Below are positions 51,731 to 59,765 of a stretch of DNA of 64,000 nt, in pieces. Position 1 is the first letter of the stretch, and each line of letters opens with the position of its first letter. Made by a program: the position numbers and the translations under genes. Source of the DNA: Sphingomonas gellani (GTDB lineage: Bacteria > Pseudomonadota > Alphaproteobacteria > Sphingomonadales > Sphingomonadaceae); contig NZ_FOCF01000012.1 in NCBI RefSeq assembly GCF_900110035.1, positions 1 to 64,000 of the forward strand, given 5' to 3'. The notes under the pieces were generated by a model that searched no databases, was not told the origin of the DNA, and saw only the letters and a program-made list of their open reading frames with translations.

Positions 51731-51948
51731 TGGGTCAGGGCGAAGACGGCCGTTCCCGTGGCCTCGTCAGCTTCCTGAACCCGACATCCGTCAAGCTTCG
51801 GACCGTGGTGGAGCCCAATGGCAAGGCACAGCCACGAGGCGTCGATGCATACGATGGCGATGTGCCGGCGCGGCCCCCTTCACCTGTTGCCCCGATAGCG
51901 CGCGAAAACGTCGCTTTACCGCAAATTGATTGTCTACCAGATCGATAG
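51730..51948 (+). CDS. Possible small protein
   Basis: A 72-residue frame with a GTG start directly after the stop of the preceding frame, and GGAGGGG at 51721-51727. The Pro-rich C-terminus has no recognised domain. The codon pattern is plausible but support is weak. Confidence 0.3.
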   Translation: MGQGEDGRSRGLVSFLNPTSVKLRTVVEPNGKAQPRGVDAYDGDVPARPPSPVAPIARENVALPQIDCLPDR

Positions 51949-52032
51949 GATTACCGTCCTGTTGAGGAAGGCGGTTGATCGGCTTCAGGCACAAGCGCCG
52001 ATCGACCGCGCTCCTGGCATCGGAGGCGCACG

Positions 52033-52695
52033 ATGGACACCTTTACTTCGCACCTCGCCGGCAACCCAGTGGTATTGACCGTACCTGGTCTCGGCGGGTC
52101 AGGATCTGCGCATTGGCAGACGCTTTGGGAACAGTCGAGATCGGACACGGTGCGTGCAGACCTTGGCATGTGGGACCGCCCTAAACGTAACAGCTGGGTG
52201 ACGAGGCTCGACGAAGCGATCCGCCGGGCGCAGGCGCCAGTTGTGCTCGCGGCGCACAGCCTGGGTTGCCTGGCGGTGGCGTGGTGGGCGACGCTGTCAC
52301 CGCAACCATGGGGCTGGCCGGTCGCCGGGGCGTTGTTAGTGGCGCCCCCTGATGTCGACCAGCCCACCGTCCGCGAGGAGCTTCGTGGGTTCGCCCCCAG
52401 CCCGCGCGCGATCCTTCCTTTCCCTTCGATCGTCGTTGCATCGAGCGATGACCCTTGGGCAACACCGCTGGCGGCGCGCAATCTGGCATCGAGCTGGGGC
52501 AGCCACTTGATCGACGTCGGCAGCTATGGCCACCTTAACGCGGCCAGCGGCATCGGTTTGTGGCAAGAAGGGCAGGACCTGCTGGAGCGCGTACTGGCGG
52601 CCGGATACGATCGGAACGGCACCAGCTTGACGCCTAGCGCCGCACGAACGGTCCTGGCGAACGGACTGCCCGCCAGCAACGCGGGTGCGGCGTGA
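52033..52695 (+). CDS. RBBP9/YdeN family serine hydrolase
   Basis: A small alpha/beta hydrolase of 220 residues. The start LTVPGLGGSGSAHWQTLWEQ is characteristic of the family, the nucleophile Ser is in VVLAAHSLGCLAVAWW, the Asp in VVASSDDPWATP and the His in GSYGHLNAASG. These hydrolases act on small esters. The C-terminal 30 residues extend beyond the usual end. Its stop overlaps the ATG of the next small gene. Confidence 0.88.
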   Translation: MDTFTSHLAGNPVVLTVPGLGGSGSAHWQTLWEQSRSDTVRADLGMWDRPKRNSWVTRLDEAIRRAQAPVVLAAHSLGCLAVAWWATLSPQPWGWPVAGALLVAPPDVDQPTVREELRGFAPSPRAILPFPSIVVASSDDPWATPLAARNLASSWGSHLIDVGSYGHLNAASGIGLWQEGQDLLERVLAAGYDRNGTSLTPSAARTVLANGLPASNAGAA

Positions 52696-52889
52696 TGACC
52701 GCCTCCCGCATACCCGTCCTGACCTTGCTGCCGGATTGCCCCGCAGCCTTGCGCTGGAGCGAGGCTGCCAATCGTCGCCTGCGAGCGATGATGTGGAAAG
52801 GTCATTCGGTTGCCGAGATCGCGTTTCTGCTCGGCCGTCCGGTGGCAATGGTGCAGGTTCAATTGCGTACGCTGGGCCTCAAGGGCTGA
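52695..52889 (+). CDS. Small HTH-like protein
   Basis: A protein of 64 residues with a single helix-turn-helix-like region (ANRRLRAMMWKGHSVAEIAF, then LLGRPVAMVQVQLRTLG), similar to the HTH of GcrA or sigma-70 region 4. It overlaps the stop of the hydrolase (TGATG), so the two are co-translated. It may be a minimal DNA-binding regulator. The alternative start is GTG 52692. Confidence 0.6.
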   Translation: MTASRIPVLTLLPDCPAALRWSEAANRRLRAMMWKGHSVAEIAFLLGRPVAMVQVQLRTLGLKG

Positions 52890-52982
52890 ACTTAGCCCGG
52901 TTGTACGCCGACAATACGGTCTGAACGATGGACCTTTGCTGCCCCGCCTCGTGAGACGTCACGATCCCACGCCCATAAAAGG

Positions 52983-53008
52983 CGGCCCGACGATCGCTCG
53001 CCGGGCCG
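52983..53008. terminator. GC-rich hairpin
   Basis: CGGCCCG (52983-52989) pairs with CGGGCCG (53002-53008) about a 12-nt loop. It lies in the 295-bp gene-free stretch between the hydrolase operon and the convergent amidohydrolase gene. No T tract is seen. Confidence 0.35.
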
Positions 53009-53184
53009 AAGGTTACGCCAGGGAGCTTCACCTTGCGTACTTTGAAAGCTTGGGTGAGGAGGACCCCAGCACGTGGGGTGGCCCATCGCGCCTAGACATC
53101 CCTAATGCGATCGCAAACGCCGCTGTTGCCGACGCGACAACGGCAATCCCCTCGCGCCACAGCGGTCAATCTATCCATCGTCAG

Positions 53185-54009
53185 CTAATGCCCCCGCAAC
53201 TGTCTCGCGCTCGGCCCGCGACGAGGGGCGTGGTGCAACGCACCCGTGGTTCTACCGCCAACCGGCCGGCGGGCTACCGCGTCGTGCAACGCCTCCCGGA
53301 CCAGTGCGAAAAAGGCGCGACCGCCTACCGACTGGCCTGCGTTCCATTCCGGGTGCCATTGCACCGCCAGCACGGGCGCACCGCACGGTCGGGCGGAAAT
53401 CGCCTCCACCAGCCCATCGTCGCTGGCAATCGCTTCGACCGCCAAACCGCCGCCCAGCCGGTCGATACCCTGCTCGTGGACCGAATTGACCGTCAGGCGC
53501 CGCACGCCGGTCGCCGCCGACAGCCTCCCGCCAGCGCTGAGGGAAACGTCGTGGCAGTGATCGAACAATTGCGCATAATCGCCATCCCACGCGCCGGCAT
53601 GGTGGCGCTCACGGTATGGATTGGCCGACAGCGTGCCGCCGAACAGTACGTTGATCTCCTGAAGCCCACGGCAGATGCCGAACACCGGCTTGGCCGCCTC
53701 AATCATGCGATCGGCGAGCGCAAGCGCCACCTCGTCGCGTTCCTCGTCGAGGTGATGGGCGTGCCCCGCCCTATCGCCGTAGCGGCGCGGGGCGACATGC
53801 GAACGCGAGCCGGTGAGCAACAACCCATCGAGGAGGTCGGCGAGCAGTGGCACGTCGGCCGCGCCACTGATCGCCGGCACGAGCAGTACGGCCGCCCCGG
53901 CCAGCGCCGATAACGGATCGACGAAACGGCTCGCCACCACCTGTACCGGGCGGGACGCCACTTCGTTGCAGCACAACACCCCGATCACCGGGCGGCGCGA
54001 CGCGATCAC
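53185..54009 (-). CDS. Gamma-glutamyl-GABA hydrolase-like class I glutamine amidotransferase (peptidase C26)
   Basis: A protein of 274 residues. The nucleophile Cys is in KPVFGICRGLQEINVLFGG and the catalytic His in AVQWHPEWNA, with the family-typical ISGAADVPLLADLLDGLLLT and SVHEQGIDRLG. It hydrolyses gamma-glutamyl amides. GTG 54009 overlaps the stop of the serine acetyltransferase gene by four bases, so both are translated together. The C-terminal 30 residues are extra. The metabolic link between the two genes is unclear; gamma-glutamyl-thiol metabolism is one possibility. Confidence 0.85.
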   Translation of the reverse strand: MIASRRPVIGVLCCNEVASRPVQVVASRFVDPLSALAGAAVLLVPAISGAADVPLLADLLDGLLLTGSRSHVAPRRYGDRAGHAHHLDEERDEVALALADRMIEAAKPVFGICRGLQEINVLFGGTLSANPYRERHHAGAWDGDYAQLFDHCHDVSLSAGGRLSAATGVRRLTVNSVHEQGIDRLGGGLAVEAIASDDGLVEAISARPCGAPVLAVQWHPEWNAGQSVGGRAFFALVREALHDAVARRPVGGRTTGALHHAPRRGPSARQLRGH

Positions 54010-55004
54010 AGCCTGTCATCCGGCGCGATGCCGGCTGCTGCCGCCAGCAATCGTGCCTCCGGCTGCGCGACGACCGCATCGGGCGCCACGTCCGTCAGCA
54101 GCCACACGTTGCCGCCGATGGTCGCCCGATCGCCGATCCGTACCCGGCCCAGGATCGTTGCCCCGGCGTAGAGGACCACGTCGTCGCCGACAATCGGATG
54201 CCGGGCATGGCGCCCAAGCACGCTGTGCTGAGCCGCACCCAGCGGCCTGGCGCCGAGCGTGACGTGCTGATACAATCGCACGCGGTTGCCGATGATCGCG
54301 GTCTCGCCGATCACCACCCCGGTGCCATGGTCGATGAAGAAGCTGTCGCCGATCGTTGCACCCGGATGAATGTCGATGCCGGTGCGTTCGTTGGCGAGTT
54401 CGGAAATGATCCGGGCGACGATGGGCACCCCCAGCCGGTCGAGCTGGTGGGCGATGCGGTAGTGCAGGCTGGCGATCGCGCCGGGATAGCAGACCAGGAT
54501 CTCGTCGACGCTGCGCGCAGCCGGATCGCCGAGGAACGCTGCCTCCACGTCGCTGTCGATCAACCGGCGTACCTCACCCAGCGTGGTGGCGAACAGGCGG
54601 ACCACATTTGTCGCCTGATCCGCATCGAACGACCCCGCCGCCTCGCCCTGCCAGTAGCCGAACTCCACAGCGGTTTCGCGTTCGAGGGCGGCGAGGGCGG
54701 CGATCAGCTTGGCGGCGACAAACGCGTCTTCCTCGCGATCGCTGCCGCGAAAGCGGCCCAGCCGGCGTGGATAGAGCGCGCCGGCGAGCAGTTCGACGAC
54801 GCCGGCAAGCTGGCTGCGCGAAGGAAAGCTCGCGGTATCACGCCCCTCTTCCCGCCGGGCGCGCCATTCGAGGCGGACCGTACGCAGCGTTTGAACCGCG
54901 CCATCGACGGCCGACGTCGCCATGGCACGATCGCTGGTCTCGTCGCTCGTGGCGGACGATACGGGGAAAACTCCGCCGGTAACAGCTGCAGCTTCGAGCG
55001 ACAT
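54006..55004 (-). CDS. cysE: Serine O-acetyltransferase (CysE/EpsC-type)
   Basis: A protein of 332 residues. The helical N-terminal domain (residues about 25-160) is followed by the left-handed beta-helix: DIHPGATIGDSFFIDHGTGV, ETAIIGNRVRLYQHVTLGAR, then RHPIVGDDVVLYAGATILGR. The catalytic His is in DHGTGVVIGE. It makes O-acetylserine from serine and acetyl-CoA for cysteine synthesis. It is longer than E. coli CysE (273). The start at 55004 has GGAGG six bases upstream; 55007 is less well spaced. A perfect palindrome lies just upstream. Confidence 0.9.
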   Translation of the reverse strand: MSLEAAAVTGGVFPVSSATSDETSDRAMATSAVDGAVQTLRTVRLEWRARREEGRDTASFPSRSQLAGVVELLAGALYPRRLGRFRGSDREEDAFVAAKLIAALAALERETAVEFGYWQGEAAGSFDADQATNVVRLFATTLGEVRRLIDSDVEAAFLGDPAARSVDEILVCYPGAIASLHYRIAHQLDRLGVPIVARIISELANERTGIDIHPGATIGDSFFIDHGTGVVIGETAIIGNRVRLYQHVTLGARPLGAAQHSVLGRHARHPIVGDDVVLYAGATILGRVRIGDRATIGGNVWLLTDVAPDAVVAQPEARLLAAAAGIAPDDRL

Positions 55005-55028
55005 CATGAGCCTCCGTCAGCTAGCTAT

Positions 55029-55045
55029 ACCCTATCGAGCCGATA
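55029..55045. promoter_or_regulatory. Perfect palindrome upstream of the cysE operon
   Basis: CCTATCGAGCCGATAGG is a dyad of CCTATC(G) and (C)GATAGG with a 3-bp centre, 25 bp before ATG 55004, so within the promoter or leader of the minus-strand operon. The spacing suits a dimeric repressor such as an Rrf2-type cysteine regulator, which is inference only. Confidence 0.6.
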
Positions 55046-55112
55046 GGAATTGCAAGATTTGCTTTGCACCGGTCAAGCTGGTCGTCCGCGTCGTAGGGTC
55101 AGGACTCGTTGA

Positions 55113-55290
55113 TCACAGCCAGAAGATGACGGTAGCGGCGAGGGCGATCGCATAGAAGAAGACGGTAGGGCAGCGGTCGTAGCAGGTAGTGACGCAGCGC
55201 CAGTCCTTGAGGCGGCCGAACAAGATCTCGATGCGGTTGCAGCGGCGGTAGCGGCACTTGTCGTGCCGGACAGGCTCGTTGCGCGAAAGG
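55113..55290 (-). pseudogene. IS5-family (IS427-type) transposase remnant
   Basis: The minus strand reads RHDKCRYRRCNRIEILFGRL, then KDWRCVTTCYDRCPTVFFYA and IALAATVIFWL before a TGA at 55113-55115, the conserved C-terminus of IS427-type DDE transposases. The DDE core is missing. This is a C-terminal scar abutting the IS3 scar. Confidence 0.8.
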
Positions 55291-55298
55291 CGAACTCG

Positions 55299-55905
55299 AT
55301 GACGAAGCAGCGACGGTTTACGAAGGATTTTGAGGACTAGGCGGTGCGGCTGGTGGCGACCAGCGGACGCACGCAGCGCGAGATAGCGGAGGGGGTTGGG
55401 CTATCGACGCTGGTTCGCTGGATCAGCCGCAGCCGGGATCGTCTGGCGGAGATACCCGACGCAGCGCCGCAGGCAGACATGGCCGTTGAATTGAAGCGCC
55501 TTCGGCGGGAGAACGAGATCCTCCGGCAGGAACGCGACATACTGAAGCGGGCAACCGCTTTTTTGCCCGGGAGGAAAGTCGATGAGGTTTGCGCTTGTCG
55601 ATCAGGCTAAGAAGGATTTCCCGGTACACCGCCTCTGCCAGGTGCTCGGTGTCAGCCAGAGCGGCTATTTCGCTTGGAAGGATCGGCCAGCCAGCCGGCG
55701 GCAACGCTACGACATGGTGATGCTGGCGCATGTCCGCTCGGCGTTCGCGCTGTCGAACGGCACCTACGGCAGTCCGCGCATGACGCGCGAGCTGCAGGAT
55801 GACGGCTTTGCCATCGGTCGCCGGCGCACAGCCCGACTGATGCGCGAAAACGGCCTGCGTGGCCGGCAGAAGCGACGGTTCAAACGGACCACCGACAGCG
55901 AGCAT
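55299..55905 (+). pseudogene. Decayed IS3-family element: orfA with a stop codon, orfB truncated
   Basis: orfA begins at ATG 55299 (MTKQRRFTKDFED), hits a TAG at 55338-55340 where the family has Glu, then continues AVRLVATSGRTQREIAEGVG LSTLVRW to about 55573. orfB starts near 55582 (MRFALVDQAKKDFPVHRLCQ, HTH_21-type) and keeps similarity through RRTARLMRENGLRGRQKRRF and TTDSEHAY before breaking off at about 55905. The DDE domain is absent. It is fused to the next gene at that point. Confidence 0.82.
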
Positions 55906-57253
55906 GCCTATAGCTCCGGCACCTCGTCCGACCATTCGCCTCGCAGTACCGAAGGCCACCCTGCCCGCTGCGGTCGAACCGCCTGCTAACGCATCCGGGA
56001 TCGACGATGCATTGATGCTATTGCAGCTGCGCACCGCGCAGAAAAAGGAGCGCGATGCCTTGGCGGAACGGCGTCGCACCCTGCTCGACCAGCACCTCTT
56101 CCAGCGCGGCGACACCCGCGAACCGACGCCGGAATACGCCGCCTTCCTGCTGGCCATCCGCGATGATCCGACGCTGCTGCGCTGGCAACTGGACAAGGGA
56201 GGCAAGCGGCGCGCGCCGGTCATCGCTGGCGGCGATCAGGCGTTCCGTGACCGCTTCTCCGTCTATATGCAGCACCCCGCGGTGCAGCGTCAGGTAACCA
56301 ATCTGTTCGAACGGACCTACGATCCGGGCACCGCCTGGCCCGACGAACTGGCACACGGAATGTGGCGGTACGAGCCGGGGCGATACGGCCATCGCAGCGC
56401 GGCCGAGGCCCGCGACGGCTGGGCCGCAGGTGATACTCGGTTCCGCGAGGCACTCGCGCCCGCCGGGGCGCCCCCGCCCATCCTCGACCGTATGAAGGAT
56501 CTCATCGTCCCGGACCTGCGGCAGGTGCTGCGCCTCAGTGATGCCGACCTCGTCCGCCTGCTCCATCCGGGCGTCCAGCACGACCTGATCGTCCGCTGGC
56601 GCGAGCAGCAGGAGGAGCGGGTCGAATGCCTGGCCGCCGTTGCCGATGGCACGGCCAGAGTGAACCGCCGCCTCGTCTCGATCGATGGCGGAGCGGTGCG
56701 CCCGAAGGTCATGCTCGATGCCGTGCCACCGACGCTCGCGGCCGCCTTCGCCCGCTGGCAGGACGATCCTGATTTCTATATCGATGTCGCCCTCGACAGC
56801 GCAGCCACAAGAGCCGCCGCCAGGCGAAAGGCGCGGTGTGCCGATCCACATCTGCGTGCGCTTCGAGCGTCCCGGGAGGCAGGCGATACCCCTGCCGTGC
56901 AGCGTGTGCTGGCAGCATGTGTGGCCATGCAAGATGCGACCGCTGCGGGTCGCGCCCATCGCGGATCGGGGCCGGAAATCCCGTATCCCGCGCGACCATT
57001 CACGCCGGTTCGATCGGGCAAGACCAAGCGCCCCCCCAGCCGGCTGCACAGCGACTGGATCACGCGATTGCCGCCTTGTATGCGCGAAGTGGCCATCAGC
57101 CCTTACCGGACAGGCACCATCGCCCTTGCGACCCCAGACTGCTCGCGCCTTCTGGCGCTATTTGGTCCTCGAGACCCTGCCTCAAAGCCGACGTCCTCAT
57201 CGAAATCGCGTCGCCGCCGGTATCGCATCCGCAAGTTCGCGCTTCCGGAGTGA
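55904..57253 (+). CDS. Large charged protein of unknown function, 5' end replaced by IS3 scar
   Basis: The frame encodes 449 residues from an ATG at 55904 that lies at the IS3 junction, so the native N-terminus is probably lost. Residues about 25-300 have strong coding character (RTAQKKERDALAERRRTLLD, AAFLLAIRDDPTLLRWQLDK, then LIVPDLRQVLRLSDADLVRL). After about 56820 the sequence turns Arg/Pro/Ser-rich and codon bias fades, as if a frameshift or deletion occurred. I recognise no domain; the overall style recalls accessory proteins of plasmids and integrative elements, which is only an impression. Confidence 0.55.
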   Translation: MPIAPAPRPTIRLAVPKATLPAAVEPPANASGIDDALMLLQLRTAQKKERDALAERRRTLLDQHLFQRGDTREPTPEYAAFLLAIRDDPTLLRWQLDKGGKRRAPVIAGGDQAFRDRFSVYMQHPAVQRQVTNLFERTYDPGTAWPDELAHGMWRYEPGRYGHRSAAEARDGWAAGDTRFREALAPAGAPPPILDRMKDLIVPDLRQVLRLSDADLVRLLHPGVQHDLIVRWREQQEERVECLAAVADGTARVNRRLVSIDGGAVRPKVMLDAVPPTLAAAFARWQDDPDFYIDVALDSAATRAAARRKARCADPHLRALRASREAGDTPAVQRVLAACVAMQDATAAGRAHRGSGPEIPYPARPFTPVRSGKTKRPPSRLHSDWITRLPPCMREVAISPYRTGTIALATPDCSRLLALFGPRDPASKPTSSSKSRRRRYRIRKFALPE

Positions 57254-57449
57254 CCCATAATCCGACGTTCAAGGCGACTGATCGGCTTCCCGACTTCCGC
57301 CGTTTGTTCATGTGCCTATTCAAGACGCTGACCGCGGGCCGCCGACGCGCCCGACGCGGCCTTTTGAGGCTCCAGTGGCCTACCCTGTCTGGGCTCGATA
57401 CTCCGACTGCAAGCGGCAGGCAGGATCAGGCGTCAAGGGAGAAGGCACG

Positions 57450-57635
57450 ATGACGGACAGGCTTTGGAAGGTGACAGTGAGCTGCCTCTTCCCGATGGGA
57501 AAGCCGATCGAGAAGGTTTTCGAGGTCCATCACGCCACCGAAGAGGGTGCGCGTGACGCGGCATTGGGACAGGAAGCGACCGCACATGGTGGGTCTTCGA
57601 TTCCGACGATCGTAAAGATCGAGGAGATTAGATAG
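57450..57635 (+). CDS. Small hypothetical protein
   Basis: A protein of 61 residues (KVTVSCLFPMGKPIEKVFEV, then an Ala-rich helix and a strand). GGGAGAAGG lies upstream of ATG 57450. It resembles short sphingomonad proteins of unknown function. The 195 bp before it hold no gene but contain a sequence (57287-57308) similar to 26020-26041. Confidence 0.55.
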   Translation: MTDRLWKVTVSCLFPMGKPIEKVFEVHHATEEGARDAALGQEATAHGGSSIPTIVKIEEIR

Positions 57636-57726
57636 TTTGCCACTCAGGATCGGGAGTGATCAACGGAGCGAATAGTCCGAATGTCCCTGTCAAACAGCTA
57701 TGGTGGATCAAGGGACGGCTTTGGAA

Positions 57727-57939
57727 ATGGCAGACGAAGCGAGATTGTACCGCGAGCGTGCCACGGCCGAACGTCAGATCGCTGACGGTACGATATTGCC
57801 GAATGTTCGCGACAGGGCTCTCCATGCGGCAAGACGCTGGGAGGAGCTGGCGGATCAGGCCGAACGGTCGAAGGTGGCTGCTGCGGCACGGCAAGGTAGC
57901 GCGGCCTATTCATCTGCAATAGCGCGACCAGCTAGCTAA
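57727..57939 (+). CDS. Small sphingomonad-type hypothetical protein
   Basis: A protein of 70 residues. MADEARLYRERATAERQIAD, then NVRDRALHAARRWEELADQA, is a pattern I associate with a widespread short sphingomonad family of unknown function. It is soluble and helical, possibly a small stress or nucleic-acid-associated protein. The start at 57727 matches the family; GTG 57700 is an alternative. Confidence 0.65.
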   Translation: MADEARLYRERATAERQIADGTILPNVRDRALHAARRWEELADQAERSKVAAAARQGSAAYSSAIARPAS

Positions 57940-58030
57940 TTTCTGCTGCGGCGCACAAAAACTGCTTGCGTGGTGAGGGCAGTCGGCACACCATCGTCGT
58001 GCCTTTCAGGCATCCTCTCCTAAAAACTTC

Positions 58031-58057
58031 AGGGCCGGCCCGACCGGCCCTTTTTTT
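58031..58057 (+). terminator. Intrinsic (Rho-independent) terminator
   Basis: AGGGCCGG-CCCGA-CCGGCCCT (58031-58051) is followed by a run of T (58051-58057). It is the clearest intrinsic terminator in the window. It follows the two small plus-strand genes. Confidence 0.85.
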
Positions 58058-58140
58058 GGTCTGCTATGCACCGGCAGATCAGCGAAGTACGTCCGGCCGG
58101 CATCGGTAGCAGGCTAGCTGCTCTTGCCGTACGCCTGTTG

Positions 58141-58533
58141 TCACAACCCGCCCTGAAAATTGAAGGTGAAGCGGTACGATCGCATCCTGGTTCGAGGTCG
58201 TGTCGTGCGCGGGAGCGGAGTTGCTTCGATCAGCGTCAGATTGCCGTCCGCGACATGGACGGGCACGCCGGGCTGAAGATCGAACTGTCTCGACCACCCG
58301 CCTCCGAACACGGTCACCTGCACGATCAAACGGTCCGCCTGGATACACAGCACGTCGGCCGGGCAGCGGCTGTCCTCGATCACGCGATCCGCTCGAACCC
58401 GAGGACCGTTGACGGCCGTCATCTGCCCCAGGCGTACCGGCCCTTCCACCGGGCGGGTAGAAGCGCAGCCGGCGAGAAACGGTATGATCGGAACGATTAC
58501 TGCCATTCTCACCAATCGGCCATGCTTAGCCAC
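58141..58533 (-). CDS. Putative lipoprotein
   Basis: A protein of 130 residues. The lipobox is IVPIIPFLAGCAS. The mature part is beta-rich (DRVIEDSRCPADVLCIQADR, then LIVQVTVFGGGWSRQFDLQP) with a Cys pair, and ends in a strand (YRFTFNFQGG). The GTG start at 58533 overlaps the TAA of the I78 gene by eight bases, so the two are co-translated. Its function is unknown; the fold impression is an immunoglobulin-like sandwich. Confidence 0.72.
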   Translation of the reverse strand: MAKHGRLVRMAVIVPIIPFLAGCASTRPVEGPVRLGQMTAVNGPRVRADRVIEDSRCPADVLCIQADRLIVQVTVFGGGWSRQFDLQPGVPVHVADGNLTLIEATPLPRTTRPRTRMRSYRFTFNFQGGL

Positions 58534-58816
58534 AGGATGCGGCAACCACCTGACCTTCGGTGATCGTGACCGTGACGCGTTCTTCGCGGAAGTCCTTCGT
58601 GGTTGCATCACCGGGGGCAATACGCCGAACGATCGAGCTTCCGGTCGCCTGGTGGATGGCAGCATCGTCGGGAGCGGCCTTGCCGACCAGGGCTGCGGCA
58701 TCGGCGGGGCGGCAGACCTTCCGTCCGGGCTCGGTGGTCCCGGTCGTTGCGCAAGCACCAAGGCCGGCAAGTCCCAACACCGGCACGAGCATGCCGGCCA
58801 CGTTCTTTCTCATCAT
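58526..58816 (-). CDS. I78-family peptidase inhibitor lipoprotein
   Basis: A protein of 96 residues with a lipoprotein signal (LVPVLGLAGLGACATTG). The mature part fits the I78 pattern: VCRPADAAALVGKAAPDDAA, then SSIVRRIAPGDATTKDFREE RVTVTITEGQVVAASCG, with the conserved Cys pair. Members inhibit serine proteases at the cell surface. The start at 58816 has GGAGAAACG upstream. It is operonic with the lipoprotein at 58141. Confidence 0.82.
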   Translation of the reverse strand: MMRKNVAGMLVPVLGLAGLGACATTGTTEPGRKVCRPADAAALVGKAAPDDAAIHQATGSSIVRRIAPGDATTKDFREERVTVTITEGQVVAASCG

Positions 58817-58955
58817 CGTTTCTCCGTCAGCGAAGTCTGCCCGGCTTTGTAACGGGGCGAAGCTGAACGGTAGACGGAGGTGGCAGGAGATGACCTTGCC
58901 GTCGGTCAGCCGGCCAGCATCAGGGCAGTCGTCCAACCGGGATGGTAGCTTGGAA

Positions 58956-59765
58956 CTAGGTCAGCCCGGCTGTCTGAGCGATCATCAGCCGCCAATCCTC
59001 GGCCAGTCGCCCGTCTTCGCCAAAGTTCACCGACAACCAGGCCGGCGCCGCCCCTTGCTCCGCCTGATACTGAATCTCCAGCACATGGCTGGTGTGCGTG
59101 GTAGTCGATGTCTGGTGCGTGGTGGTCGATTTGCCTTTGGACAGCACCGCGACGTTGCGGGTGGGTGCCACGGCATAGCGCCGGCCGTGCTCGGTCGTGC
59201 TGGTGGATGTCTGGCTGGTTTTTGTCGTTATGTTGACCCGGACCTGGCGGACGGTCTGGCGGCCGGCCATCAGCAGATGCTGCCAGCGGGTTGTCGGACC
59301 GAAATAATAGATGAACCCCGTATCGGGGAACACGCCGACGAAATCATAGTCGCGACGAACCCATTGGTAGCGTCCCCGGTTCATGAGTGGGACGAAGCGC
59401 TTCACCTCCTCGACGCCAATGGCAATCAACTGCGCAGGCGTCGGATCGGTCGGCTTGCCGATGACCGCCGAGACCATGCCTGCCAGGCAGAGTGCTCCAA
59501 ATCCGACGATCGCCGCCAGAATAAAACCTGACACGATGTAGCCGTGGAATACGCAATACAGCAGGGTCGCCAGGGCAATAAGGCCGGGCACGGCCACCAT
59601 CCGCGTCTCGCGTTTGTCTATCTTTGCTTTGATCACCTTGCTTGCGGCCACGATGCGCGCATGGGCATCGAGAAAAGTGCTGGCAGCGTGGGTCAGCAGG
59701 ACTGGTTGTTCGGCCGGAACCCCGGTGCTGATCGGACGCGGTATGCCGAAATTTGATCCTGTCAT
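58956..59765 (-). CDS. Two-helix membrane protein of the nuclease-helicase operon
   Basis: A protein of 269 residues. An N-terminal helix (THAASTFLDAHARIVAASKV) precedes two adjacent membrane helices (VAVPGLIALATLLYCVFHGY and GFILAAIVGFGALCLAGMVS, residues about 55-105). The soluble C-terminal part has two Thr/Ser-rich strand pairs (NITTKTSQTSTSTTEHGRR and KSTTTHQTSTTTHTSHVLE). The ATG at 59765 overlaps the TGA of the helicase gene (TGATG), so it is strictly coupled. The role is unknown; a membrane-anchored effector or platform is one possibility. Confidence 0.8.
   Translation of the reverse strand: MTGSNFGIPRPISTGVPAEQPVLLTHAASTFLDAHARIVAASKVIKAKIDKRETRMVAVPGLIALATLLYCVFHGYIVSGFILAAIVGFGALCLAGMVSAVIGKPTDPTPAQLIAIGVEEVKRFVPLMNRGRYQWVRRDYDFVGVFPDTGFIYYFGPTTRWQHLLMAGRQTVRQVRVNITTKTSQTSTSTTEHGRRYAVAPTRNVAVLSKGKSTTTHQTSTTTHTSHVLEIQYQAEQGAAPAWLSVNFGEDGRLAEDWRLMIAQTAGLT

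Noticed and set aside
54198..55046. 282-residue plus-strand frame
   Set aside because: It is antisense to the serine acetyltransferase; its translation has no family features.
56018..57049. 343-residue minus-strand frame
   Set aside because: The plus-strand frame has Asp/Glu/Arg-balanced helical content and typical codon bias. The minus frame has the Gly/Arg/His excess of a shadow.
58560..59531. 323-residue plus-strand frame
   Set aside because: It is antisense to the I78 inhibitor and membrane protein genes, both with clear signals and motifs.
58956..59765. Membrane protein as part of the lipoprotein/I78 operon
   Set aside because: A gap of about 140 bp separates it from the I78 gene, whereas it overlaps the helicase stop, so it belongs with the helicase.
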